Shown here in pieces: positions 16,185 to 23,200 of a stretch of 23,393 nt of DNA (position 1 is the stretch's first letter; each line of letters begins with the position of its first letter). The position numbers were made by a program, and so were the translations under genes. Source of the stretch: Bacillota bacterium (GTDB taxonomy: Bacteria; Bacillota; Clostridia; Peptostreptococcales; Anaerovoracaceae); NCBI GenBank assembly GCA_016280485.1, contig JAEEGU010000123.1:1-23393 (forward strand), written 5' to 3'. The notes below the pieces were generated by a model that worked only from the letters and a program-made list of their open reading frames with translations, did not search any database and had not been told where the DNA came from.

Positions 16185-17759
16185 ATGAACGAATGGAAGA
16201 ATTTTTGCGACAGCTTATACTACGATAAAGAGAGCAAGCTGATGCTCGAATACGGCGGCATGGGCATGGACGATAAATACATCGAAAAGATGCAGCCGAA
16301 GGTGGCGGATGCGCTTTCGCACATGGAAGCCCTGGAGGGCGGTGCAATCGCAAATCCTGATGAAAACAGAATGGTTGGGCACTACTGGCTGAGAAATCCA
16401 AAGCTCTCGCCGTCGACCGAGATTAAAGACGAAATTGAGAGCGCAAAGGCGCGCGTGTATGAGTTTGCGGAAAAAATCCGCACGGGCAAAATCCTTTCAG
16501 AGGGCAAGGAAAAGTTTGAATACGCGCTTATTGCGGGAATCGGCGGCAGCAGCCTCGGCCCTGCATTCATCTACGATGCGCTCCACGAGGCCGGCAAGGG
16601 ACTAAGGCTCCTGTTTTTGGATAACACAGACCCTGCAGGCATGGACAGAAGCTTCTCTGCGGTAGCAGAGGCTGCGGACAGGACGCTCTTAATCGTAATC
16701 TCAAAGAGCGGCGGCACAATAGAAACGCGCAACGCCATGGAGGAAGCACGCAGCTTCTACACGGGCAAGGGACTCGACTTTGCAAAGCATACGGTCTGCG
16801 TCACCGGCGCGGGCAGCAAGCTCGAAGGCATTGCGAAGAGCGAAGGCTGGCTTGACATCTTCCCTATGTGGGACTTTGTGGGCGGCAGGACGTCTGTAAT
16901 GTCGGCGGTGGGGCTACTCCCACTCTCGCTTGCGGGAATCGATACAGAGGCGCTTTTAAGAGGCGCAGCGGACTGTGATGCACTTGGCAGAAACAAAGAA
17001 TTCCGTGAAAACCCTGCGGCCGTTCTGGCACTTGCATGGCATAAAGCAAGCGGCGGCGAGGGCGGCGAGAGCATGGTTGTGCTGCCTTATCGCGACAGCT
17101 TAAACCTCTTCGCAAAATATCTCCAGCAGCTCATAATGGAGTCGCTGGGTAAGGAACTCGACCTTGACGGGAAAAAGGTAAATCAGGGGCTTGCGGTCTT
17201 CGGAAACAAGGGTTCATCCGACCAGCATTCTTACGTGCAGCAGCTCGTGGGCGGACCGTTTAACGTTTTCGTAACCTTCGTACAGGTCTTAAAGGACCGA
17301 GAGGGCAAATCACCTGAGGTTGGCGAGGAGAGCACCAGCGGAGATTACCTCAATGCATTCATGCTCGGCACGAAGCGCGCGCTCGAGGACCACGGAAAGC
17401 ACACCGTTACGATTACTGTGCCTAATGACACTGCATACTATGTGGGCATGCTGATTGCGCTCTACGAGAGGGCGGTCGGCATCTACGCAAAGATGATAAA
17501 TGTGAACGCTTACCACCAGCCGGCGGTTGAATTCGGAAAGAAGGCTGCGGGTGGATTCATCGAGCTCAAGAATGTGGCAAAGGCATACCTTGCGGCAAAC
17601 AGGGGCAAGGAGTTCACCGCAGGCGAGCTTGCGAGTACCCTAGGCAAGACCGGCGAGGAAGCGGCACTGTTCCGCTTGCTCCTCCATCTTTCGGAAAATG
17701 ACCCGGATGTGGAGATGATACCGGCAGAGCCGATAACAGAGGCAAAATTCCGTGGATAG
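16185..17759 (+). CDS. pgi: Glucose-6-phosphate isomerase
   Basis: Interconverts glucose-6-phosphate and fructose-6-phosphate. The 524-residue protein has the paired SIS domains: GIGGSSLGP (118-126) and SKSGGT (173-178) bind the sugar phosphate, GGRTS is at 233-237, Glu319 in ESLGKELD is the likely catalytic base, His348 lies in SSDQHSY, and a Lys pair near 452 supplies the conserved C-terminal Lys. The pattern and the C-terminal extension (about 455-524) resemble the longer cyanobacterial or chloroplast-type Pgi, though that placement is by eye. As last gene of the glycogen operon, four bases after the fusion gene, it links glucose-6-phosphate to glycolysis. Phosphoglucomutase is not in the window. 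The ribosome binding site (AAAGGA) is weak and 11 bases away, so coupling to the gene before is plausible. Confidence 0.93.
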   Translation: MNEWKNFCDSLYYDKESKLMLEYGGMGMDDKYIEKMQPKVADALSHMEALEGGAIANPDENRMVGHYWLRNPKLSPSTEIKDEIESAKARVYEFAEKIRTGKILSEGKEKFEYALIAGIGGSSLGPAFIYDALHEAGKGLRLLFLDNTDPAGMDRSFSAVAEAADRTLLIVISKSGGTIETRNAMEEARSFYTGKGLDFAKHTVCVTGAGSKLEGIAKSEGWLDIFPMWDFVGGRTSVMSAVGLLPLSLAGIDTEALLRGAADCDALGRNKEFRENPAAVLALAWHKASGGEGGESMVVLPYRDSLNLFAKYLQQLIMESLGKELDLDGKKVNQGLAVFGNKGSSDQHSYVQQLVGGPFNVFVTFVQVLKDREGKSPEVGEESTSGDYLNAFMLGTKRALEDHGKHTVTITVPNDTAYYVGMLIALYERAVGIYAKMINVNAYHQPAVEFGKKAAGGFIELKNVAKAYLAANRGKEFTAGELASTLGKTGEEAALFRLLLHLSENDPDVEMIPAEPITEAKFRG

Positions 17760-17767
17760 AGAGAATT

Positions 17768-17830
17768 AAAAAGTAAAAGGGTGACTCTAAATGCAAAAGA
17801 CGCATTTGGAGTCACCCTTTTTTTACTTTT
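17768..17830. terminator. Strong bidirectional terminator between convergent genes
   Basis: GTAAAAGGGTGACTCTAAAT and the next bases (about 17773-17794) pair almost perfectly with GCATTTGGAGTCACCC (17802-17817) and the following T-rich stretch around a short loop. The stem is about 20 bp, with one G-T pair. A T-run lies on the right and an A-run on the left, so it can terminate pgi on the plus strand and the small membrane gene on the minus strand. Confidence 0.92.
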
Positions 17831-17845
17831 ACACAAAAACATGTT

Positions 17846-18322
17846 TTAGATGCCGAATTCACAGAGGTAGTCGATGCATTCCTCTTTGGTGGCGCCGGCC
17901 GGTATGAAGTGGTTACCCATCTGAATCTTTGAAGCCGCACCCGCCGCGTTGACATAGGTGAGGAACTCCTCGGAGCTTTCAAAGAAGCCGCAGCTTACAA
18001 GCACATTACCTAGGTCGGTCAGATTCTCGCCGGCATTGACGTAAACTGCGTAAACTTCAGGCTCGTCACTGTCTGCGGTGACACCGCCGTCTGTGGTGGA
18101 AATAGCCGAATCACTCGCTGTGCCGTCCTTGTCCCCGCGGTCGTAAGGTGTGGTAATCGGACCTTCGTTTGCCGCCGCCTCGTGAGCCTCCGCAACCAGA
18201 GCCTCCGGGTATTCCATGATGACGTTCACACGCCACAGGATGATAACGGCCGCCAGAGCCAGAATTACCAGTGCTATAAATATATCGCTTTTGTCATAAA
18301 AAAAGTTTTTGATCCAATTCAT
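17846..18322 (-). CDS. Small membrane-anchored protein with an MltG-like LysM-type domain only
   Basis: A 158-residue protein with a short basic cytoplasmic N-terminus, one transmembrane helix (about 14-31), an acidic Ser/Thr/Asp-rich linker (about 43-88), and a C-terminal domain (about 90-156). That domain, with YVNAGENLTDLGNVLVSCG, then FESSEEFLTYV, MGNHFIPAGAT and a final EECIDYL, resembles the LysM-like N-terminal module of the endolytic transglycosylase MltG/YceG. The catalytic part of MltG is absent, so enzyme activity is not expected. The outside location of the domain and a peptidoglycan role are inferred. GGGAGA lies six bases before the ATG. It is convergent with pgi and shares its terminator. 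This assignment rests on pattern similarity and could be wrong. Confidence 0.7.
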   Translation of the reverse strand: MNWIKNFFYDKSDIFIALVILALAAVIILWRVNVIMEYPEALVAEAHEAAANEGPITTPYDRGDKDGTASDSAISTTDGGVTADSDEPEVYAVYVNAGENLTDLGNVLVSCGFFESSEEFLTYVNAAGAASKIQMGNHFIPAGATKEECIDYLCEFGI

Positions 18323-18343
18323 AATTTATCTCCCAACACTCAT

Positions 18344-18372
18344 ACTTTACCACAAAATTGTAATTCAAACAA
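18344..18372 (-). promoter_or_regulatory. Putative promoter of the minus-strand membrane gene
   Basis: Read on the minus strand, TTGTTT (18372-18367) and TAAAGT (18349-18344) are 17 bases apart, with TG at the extended -10 position. Each hexamer matches 4 of 6. The start would be about 15 bases before the ATG at 18322. It is divergent from the promoter at 18411-18439. Confidence 0.4.
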
Positions 18373-18410
18373 TGAAGAAATGGTGAAATTTCGCACTGAT
18401 GCGATTTTCT

Positions 18411-18439
18411 TTGAAAAGGAACCGTAAATGTGCTATCAT
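18411..18439 (+). promoter_or_regulatory. Extended -10 promoter of the pseudouridine synthase gene
   Basis: TTGAAA (18411-18416) and TATCAT (18434-18439) are 17 bases apart, with TG at 18431-18432. Transcription would start at about 18446-18447, on the ATG. An imperfect inverted repeat, GAAATTTCGC/GCGATTTTC (18385-18394 and 18401-18409), ends just before the -35 box and might be an operator. Confidence 0.65.
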
Positions 18440-18446
18440 ATAAGGT

Positions 18447-19439
18447 ATGGTAAAAATAACGATTGGCGAAAACGAGGCAGGCCAGAGACTGGACCGTTTC
18501 CTAAAGAAATATTACAATCAGGCGCCGCTTTCGGCTATATACCGCATGATTCGAAAGGATGTAAAGGTGAACGGAAAGCGTGCCGCGCAGGAAACACTTT
18601 TGTCGTCCGGGGATGAGCTTTGCGTATATATCACGGATGAACAGGACGGCGAGTTCCGCAGGGCCCGCGAGATAAAGCACGCGAGGAAAAGCTTTAAAAT
18701 TGCCTACGAGGACGAAAACCTCCTGGTTGCCGAAAAGCCTGCGGGGCTTCTCACGCACGGCGATCGCCACGAAAAAAAGAACCATCTGACCAATCAGGTC
18801 ATTTCATACTTAATCGAAAAGGGTGAGTACTCACCGCGAACAGAAAAGACGTTTACTCCCTCGCCGGCAAACAGACTGGACCGTAATACGAGCGGGCTGG
18901 TGCTGTTCGGCAAGACCGCTGCGGCGCTGAGAACTGCCAACCGCATGATCCGCGAAGAAGGCTACGTCAGCAAGTTCTACCTCACGGTTGTGGCCGGCCA
19001 CATGGCAGAGTCCATGAAGCTGCGCGGCCGCATGGAAAAGGACGGCTTCTCCAACACCGTGCGCGTGCTCGGCGAGGATGCCGATGAAGGCAAGGAAATG
19101 GAGACAAATGCGGTACCTCTCGCTTATGGGAGGCTGGGTAGTGTTGAGTTCACGCTTGTGGAAGTGGAACTCATCACAGGCCGCACGCATCAGATCCGCG
19201 CGCATCTTTCGAAGGCGGGCTACCCGATAATCGGCGATGCCAAGTACGGAAGGCGCCGCATCAACGATTTGGTGAGCAGAGAGTTTGGACTCACGACACA
19301 GCTTCTGCACGCTTACAGGCTTGAGTTTTTGCGCGGTGAGGACGAGCTTTCCTACATGGCGGGAAAAGTGATAAAGAGCGAGCTCACACCGGATGAGGCT
19401 GCGATTGTACGGAAAATATTCGGCGCGAATGTACCTTAA
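18447..19439 (+). CDS. RluA-family 23S rRNA/RNA pseudouridine synthase
   Basis: Converts a uridine in RNA to pseudouridine; RluC/RluD-like relatives act on 23S rRNA, but the site cannot be read from the sequence. The 330-residue protein has an N-terminal S4 RNA-binding domain (about 13-60) and the catalytic domain with NRLDRNTSGL, where Asp145 is the catalytic aspartate. ITGRTHQIRAHL (about 243-254) and GDAKYG (263-268) are later family motifs. The ATG at 18447 has an in-frame TAA six bases upstream, so it cannot start earlier. Conserved sequence begins about residue 10, so a later start is unlikely. No usable ribosome binding site exists, and the predicted transcription start coincides with the ATG. 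Confidence 0.9.
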   Translation: MVKITIGENEAGQRLDRFLKKYYNQAPLSAIYRMIRKDVKVNGKRAAQETLLSSGDELCVYITDEQDGEFRRAREIKHARKSFKIAYEDENLLVAEKPAGLLTHGDRHEKKNHLTNQVISYLIEKGEYSPRTEKTFTPSPANRLDRNTSGLVLFGKTAAALRTANRMIREEGYVSKFYLTVVAGHMAESMKLRGRMEKDGFSNTVRVLGEDADEGKEMETNAVPLAYGRLGSVEFTLVEVELITGRTHQIRAHLSKAGYPIIGDAKYGRRRINDLVSREFGLTTQLLHAYRLEFLRGEDELSYMAGKVIKSELTPDEAAIVRKIFGANVP

Positions 19440-19443
19440 GGCA

Positions 19444-19465
19444 GCGGCCTCTAAAGAGAGGCTGT
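19444..19465 (+). other. Intergenic hairpin without T-run between the pseudouridine synthase gene and lepB
   Basis: GCGGCCTCT and AGAGGCTGT pair with G-U pairs around an AAAG loop, and a second imperfect stem (CTCGG/CCGGAG) follows near 19471-19486. No T-run follows, so this is not a classical terminator. It could be an mRNA-processing or stability element. A purine-rich tract runs from there into lepB. Confidence 0.35.
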
Positions 19466-19526
19466 GCAACGCTCGGAGCAACCGGAGTAAAAGAAACGAA
19501 AGAGAAAGAGAAGGGGAAAACCCAAA

Positions 19527-20285
19527 ATGAACATTGAAGAAAACAAGGAATTGAACGTAATAAACGTAATAGAGGATACGACGCAGAACGCAGGCGTTGA
19601 AAACCCGGAGGGAGCGGTTGCATCGGCCGACGCGCCTGACGGTGAAATGGCGGTAGAGGGCGTGGGGGAAGCACACGCTGCGCCGAAAAAGGAAAGCGCA
19701 AAGACAATTGTAAAGGAATGGGTCTGCGATATTGCAATCGCGGTTCTGATTGCGGTCCTGATCCTGCAGTTTATAAAGCCGACGATAGTAAAGGAGAGCT
19801 CCATGGAGCCGACTCTTTATGAGAACCATTACATATTCTTAAGCAAGCAGGCATATACGCTGTTTGGGGACCCGCAGCGCGGGGATATCGTGGTATTCCA
19901 TTCGGATCTGACACGTGCGGACGGTGCTGAAAAGCTCCTGATTAAGAGAGTTATAGGTCTGCCGGGCGATGAGATCTCCATCATGAACGGAAAGGTCTAT
20001 ATAAACGGCGAGGAATATGAAGAGGAATATATAAAGGATGGCTACACAAACGGCGATATTGAAGGCATGGTTGTGCCGGAGGGCTCGCTCTTCTGCATGG
20101 GCGACAACCGCCTGGTAAGCATAGACAGCCGTGACGATCGTGTCGGCTGTATTGAGGAGGCAAGAATTGTGGGTAAGGCAGTTTTCCGCCTGGCACCTTT
20201 TGGCTTAATCGGTCCTGCGAGCAAGTGGGTGGGTGAGCGAAAAGAGGCCGCAAAGATTGCCGGTGATGCCGACTACGCACAGTAG
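19527..20285 (+). CDS. lepB: Type I signal peptidase
   Basis: A membrane serine protease that removes signal peptides from exported proteins at the outer face of the membrane. The 252-residue protein has one transmembrane segment (about 67-85). The catalytic Ser92 is in SSMEPTL and the catalytic Lys140 in LLIKRVIGLPGD. The later box MGDNRLVSIDSRD is at about 191-203, including the SxDSR signature. Before the transmembrane segment is an acidic, Ala/Glu-rich extension of about 58 residues, longer than usual. The start lies after a purine tract (AAGGGGAAAA). Upstream is the pseudouridine synthase, 87 bases away; smpB follows with a 111-base gap. A Clostridial-type single-TM SipS-like enzyme is likely. 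Confidence 0.95.
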   Translation: MNIEENKELNVINVIEDTTQNAGVENPEGAVASADAPDGEMAVEGVGEAHAAPKKESAKTIVKEWVCDIAIAVLIAVLILQFIKPTIVKESSMEPTLYENHYIFLSKQAYTLFGDPQRGDIVVFHSDLTRADGAEKLLIKRVIGLPGDEISIMNGKVYINGEEYEEEYIKDGYTNGDIEGMVVPEGSLFCMGDNRLVSIDSRDDRVGCIEEARIVGKAVFRLAPFGLIGPASKWVGERKEAAKIAGDADYAQ

Positions 20286-20396
20286 ATATAAAATAGAGAT
20301 AGATTAGACATATGAATCCTTAAAAATAAAGGATATGCAGATATGCCGCAATCTATACGGCGATGGCTGGATAAACGAAAAAAAGGGAGAATTGGA

Positions 20397-20852
20397 ATGA
20401 AAAAAGAACGAAAATTAGTGGCGAATAACAAAAAAGCCCGACATGATTATTTTATAGATGAGACCTATGAGGCAGGAATCGTTTTGACGGGGACGGAAAT
20501 CAAATCCGTTCGTCAGGGCAGGGTTAATATAAAGGAATCCTACGCAAAGGTGGAGGATGGTGAGGTAATCGTTTACGGAATGCACATCAGCCCCTACGAG
20601 CAGGGAAACCGTTTTAACACAGACCCGCTCCGCCCGAAAAAGCTGCTCCTCCACAAAAAGGAGATAAGCAAGCTCATAGGACTCATTTCTCAGCAGGGAT
20701 TGACACTGATTCCGCTGACGATATACATAAACGAAAGCGGTCTCGCTAAAATGGAGCTGGCTGTCGCACGAGGCAAAAAGCTCTATGACAAGCGCGACGA
20801 CTTAAAGAAACGCGACGACGAGCGCCACATGGCCCAGGCTATGAAACGCTGA
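20397..20852 (+). CDS. smpB: SsrA-binding protein SmpB
   Basis: Binds tmRNA and delivers it to stalled ribosomes in trans-translation. The 151-residue length is normal. Conserved motifs are NNKKARHDYFIDETYEAGI (near the N-terminus), LTGTEIKSVRQGRVNIKESYAKV, and the basic C-terminal tail from KLYDKRDDLKKRDDERHMA. The start at 20397 is chosen because GGGAG at 20385-20389 precedes it and conserved sequence starts there. An in-frame ATG at 20343 would add 18 residues foreign to the family. It follows lepB by 111 bases; the permease gene starts 25 bases after its stop codon. Its RNA partner gene, ssrA, begins at about 23317. Confidence 0.96.
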   Translation: MKKERKLVANNKKARHDYFIDETYEAGIVLTGTEIKSVRQGRVNIKESYAKVEDGEVIVYGMHISPYEQGNRFNTDPLRPKKLLLHKKEISKLIGLISQQGLTLIPLTIYINESGLAKMELAVARGKKLYDKRDDLKKRDDERHMAQAMKR

Positions 20853-20877
20853 TTCGGGGCGGTCAGAGGATAAAACC

Positions 20878-21984
20878 ATGAGAAAGGTACTGAATGCAAT
20901 TAGACATGACATAATACTGGTTGTAGCATTTTTTGCAGCTGTTATCAGCTGCTTTTTTGTGCGCCCTGATTCCGCATACGCCGGCTACATCGACTGGCGA
21001 ACCCTGGCGCTTTTGTACTGCCTCATGGTCGTGGTTGCAGGCCTTCGCAGAGCCGGAGTCTTCAGTTCGCTCGCGCGAGCGCTTTGCAAGCGCGCCTCGA
21101 CCACCAGGCAGCTGGGTCTTGTGCTGGTGATGCTCTGCTTTGTAAGCTCCATGCTGATTACAAACGATGTATCGCTTTTAACCTTTGTGCCGTTTTCGAT
21201 AATGGTACTCTCGATTGCGGGGCAGCAGAAACAGATTATCCCCGTAATCGTATTCCAGACCATTGCGGCGAATATGGGGAGCATGTTAACGCCTGTCGGA
21301 AATCCGCAAAACCTTTACATTTACTCATATTACGACATACCCGCAGCAGAGTTTCTGAGGATGAGCTTTCCTGTCTGGATTGTGAGCCTCATAATCACGC
21401 TGCTTTTATGCATGATTCTGCCAAAGGATGAAATAAATCACGAGATGCGTGGGACAGAGACGCTGAATCGCAAAGCTTTCACAGTATATGCGCTGCTCTT
21501 TGGCGTGTGCATCCTGACTGTGCTTCGCGTAATAAACTGGCCGCTCATGCTTGCCGCAATTGTTCTGGTGCTCGCCGTGTACGATCGAAAAATGCTGATT
21601 CACGCAGACTTCCTGCTGCTTCTGACCTTCGTATGCTTTTTCGTATTTTCGGGCAACATGGCCAGAATCGAAGCTGTGTACGAAGTTTTAAGCACTGCCA
21701 TCAAAGGCCACGAGCTGCTGCTTGGTGCGGCGCTTAGCCAGGTCATAAGCAATGTGCCGGCCACACTGCTTCTCGCAGGCTTCACTGATAATGCACGTGA
21801 GCTGCTGCTTGGTGTTGACATCGGCGGCCTCGGAACGCCTGTTGCGAGCCTTGCGAGCCTTATTTCAATCAAGCTCTATATGGTGGCAAAGAACGCGAAC
21901 CTTGGCAGGTTCATGAAGTGGTTCCTCGTGGCAAACTTCGGCATGCTGGCGGTGCTTCTTCTGATATTTGCAATATTCCTTTGA
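20878..21984 (+). CDS. SLC13/ArsB/CitMHS-type anion permease
   Basis: A 368-residue polytopic membrane protein of the ion-transporter (ArsB/NhaD/SLC13) superfamily. Hydrophobic segments recur throughout, about ten in all. Two half-repeats each carry the expected discontinuous-helix motif: ITNDVSLLTFVPF (about 98-110) and SNVPATLLLAGF (about 290-301). GNPQNLYIY (about 142-150) is typical of this superfamily. The substrate (dicarboxylate, citrate, arsenite or Na+) cannot be told, and it is shorter than the usual 420-residue members. GAGGA lies a few bases before the ATG. Its position after smpB by 25 bases suggests co-transcription. Its stop codon lies in the -35 box of the next promoter. Confidence 0.88.
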   Translation: MRKVLNAIRHDIILVVAFFAAVISCFFVRPDSAYAGYIDWRTLALLYCLMVVVAGLRRAGVFSSLARALCKRASTTRQLGLVLVMLCFVSSMLITNDVSLLTFVPFSIMVLSIAGQQKQIIPVIVFQTIAANMGSMLTPVGNPQNLYIYSYYDIPAAEFLRMSFPVWIVSLIITLLLCMILPKDEINHEMRGTETLNRKAFTVYALLFGVCILTVLRVINWPLMLAAIVLVLAVYDRKMLIHADFLLLLTFVCFFVFSGNMARIEAVYEVLSTAIKGHELLLGAALSQVISNVPATLLLAGFTDNARELLLGVDIGGLGTPVASLASLISIKLYMVAKNANLGRFMKWFLVANFGMLAVLLLIFAIFL

Positions 21985-22010
21985 CAAAATGGCTGTTTAA
22001 CCCTTATAAT
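21981..22010 (+). promoter_or_regulatory. Near-perfect sigma-A promoter of the GGDEF gene
   Basis: TTGACA (21981-21986) and TATAAT (22005-22010) both match consensus exactly, with an 18-base spacer. The permease TGA stop codon (21982-21984) lies within the -35 box. A start near 22017 gives a leader of about 35 bases. A full-consensus promoter usually needs a repressor to be regulated; see the inverted repeat at 22005-22023. Confidence 0.85.
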
Positions 22011-22023
22011 TTACACAATTATA
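22005..22023 (+). promoter_or_regulatory. Perfect inverted repeat over -10 and start site
   Basis: TATAATT (22005-22011) and AATTATA (22017-22023) are exact inverted copies separated by TACAC. The repeat covers the -10 box and the probable start, an ideal place for a repressor. The arms are AT-rich and the left one includes the -10 box, so chance is possible. Confidence 0.4.
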
Positions 22024-22051
22024 GGTTTTAGCTTTTTCACGGAGATTATTG

Positions 22052-23188
22052 ATGAGATCGGTAATTATAGCTACAGATATATTATCAACGATAATAGTGC
22101 TTATAGTTTTTATAGGTAGCGTAAAGGACATAAGCAGTGCAAAACGTTCAACCTCACTGTTTACGATTTGCCTTGCCATCTGCAGCGTTGGGGCCGCAAT
22201 TGACGCAATAAGCTATGCAATCGAAGGCCGCACGGAAAGCATACCGCTGCTGGTTATAGTCAATTCAGTATCCTTTTTAATAAGCAACCTTGTGTTTGCG
22301 GGCTTTGCCCTGTATCTGGCAGCTGTAGTACGGGAACTTGTGGATATTTCATATAAAAGCGTGATTCCCGTCCTGATAATAACGGGGATAGACTTTCTGC
22401 TGATTTTAATAGGTTCGATCAACGGAGGGCTGTTCAGCATTGTTGATTACAAATACGTCGCAGGCCCTTGGGAGCCGATAATAAATATACTGCCGCTGGC
22501 GTGTATGCTGTATCTGTATGCGATTTTGTTTGGCTACGGAAAGTATCTTGGAGGCGAAAGGGCTTTTGCTCTCAGCACCTATATGCTGTTTCCGTCCTTT
22601 ACGGTTGGCTTTTACCTGTTCACCGAATCGGTTGATTTCGCATATGCCGCAGAGGCATTCTCATTGCTTATTATCTATGTCGCAATTCAGTCGCAGACGA
22701 TTGCGGAGTCAAGGCTGTATGCAAAGGTACTGGAAGAGACATCACGTGTGGATTCGCTTACAAAGCTCGGTAACCGCGTGGCATACGGTGAAGCAGTCCA
22801 AAAGGTCTGGGATATAGCCGAAAGCGGAGCAATCTTTTTCGACCTAAACTCGCTGAAATTTGTTAATGACAATTACGGCCACGAAGAAGGCGACAGGTAT
22901 ATCGCGAAATTTGCAAAGCTCCTGGATGAAAACTTTAAGGAAGAGGATATTTTCAGGATAAGCGGTGATGAGTTCGTGGTTCTGTTTCACAAAACGGATC
23001 CTGCTAAGCTCGAAAGAAAGGCAGAGGCGTTTCGCAAGGTTATAAACCAGAACGACAGAATAGCAGCGATGGGCTATGCATGCGGCGGCATCGGCACAGT
23101 GCTCGATGTGGTGCGACAGGCCGAAAAGGAAATGTACAAAGACAAGTCCCGCTATTACAAGGAGACGGGCAGAGACAGACGCGGGTAA
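22052..23188 (+). CDS. 7-TM membrane protein with GGDEF (diguanylate cyclase-like) domain
   Basis: Predicted to make cyclic di-GMP from two GTP. About seven hydrophobic segments (near 4-26, 35-57, 65-94, 103-122, 142-163, 172-192, 199-213) form a membrane sensor of unknown ligand. A GGDEF domain follows (about 233-371), with VDSLTKLGNR, metal-site FFDLNSLKFVNDNYGH and SGDEF (304-308). SGDEF instead of GGDEF is usually compatible with activity. The RxxD inhibitory site expected five residues before the motif is absent (FKEE there). GGAG (22041-22044) lies seven bases from the ATG at 22052; a TTG at 22049 is an in-frame alternative. The 378-residue gene has its own promoter (21981-22010), and no terminator was seen after it. 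Confidence 0.9.
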   Translation: MRSVIIATDILSTIIVLIVFIGSVKDISSAKRSTSLFTICLAICSVGAAIDAISYAIEGRTESIPLLVIVNSVSFLISNLVFAGFALYLAAVVRELVDISYKSVIPVLIITGIDFLLILIGSINGGLFSIVDYKYVAGPWEPIINILPLACMLYLYAILFGYGKYLGGERAFALSTYMLFPSFTVGFYLFTESVDFAYAAEAFSLLIIYVAIQSQTIAESRLYAKVLEETSRVDSLTKLGNRVAYGEAVQKVWDIAESGAIFFDLNSLKFVNDNYGHEEGDRYIAKFAKLLDENFKEEDIFRISGDEFVVLFHKTDPAKLERKAEAFRKVINQNDRIAAMGYACGGIGTVLDVVRQAEKEMYKDKSRYYKETGRDRRG

Positions 23189-23200
23189 TGTATGAACCGA

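Noticed and set aside
18831..19829. Long open frame on the minus strand (332 codons) over the pseudouridine synthase and lepB
   Set aside because: It is antisense to two well-supported genes, its translation is Arg/His/Leu/Cys-rich and unlike any family, and it reflects the codon bias of the plus strand.
20319..20338. ATCCTT/AAGGAT hairpin upstream of smpB
   Set aside because: Short AT-rich stem with a loop of about seven bases and no T-run; likely chance.
20343..20396. Longer smpB start
   Set aside because: The extra 18 residues are absent from the family, and a better ribosome binding site precedes 20397.
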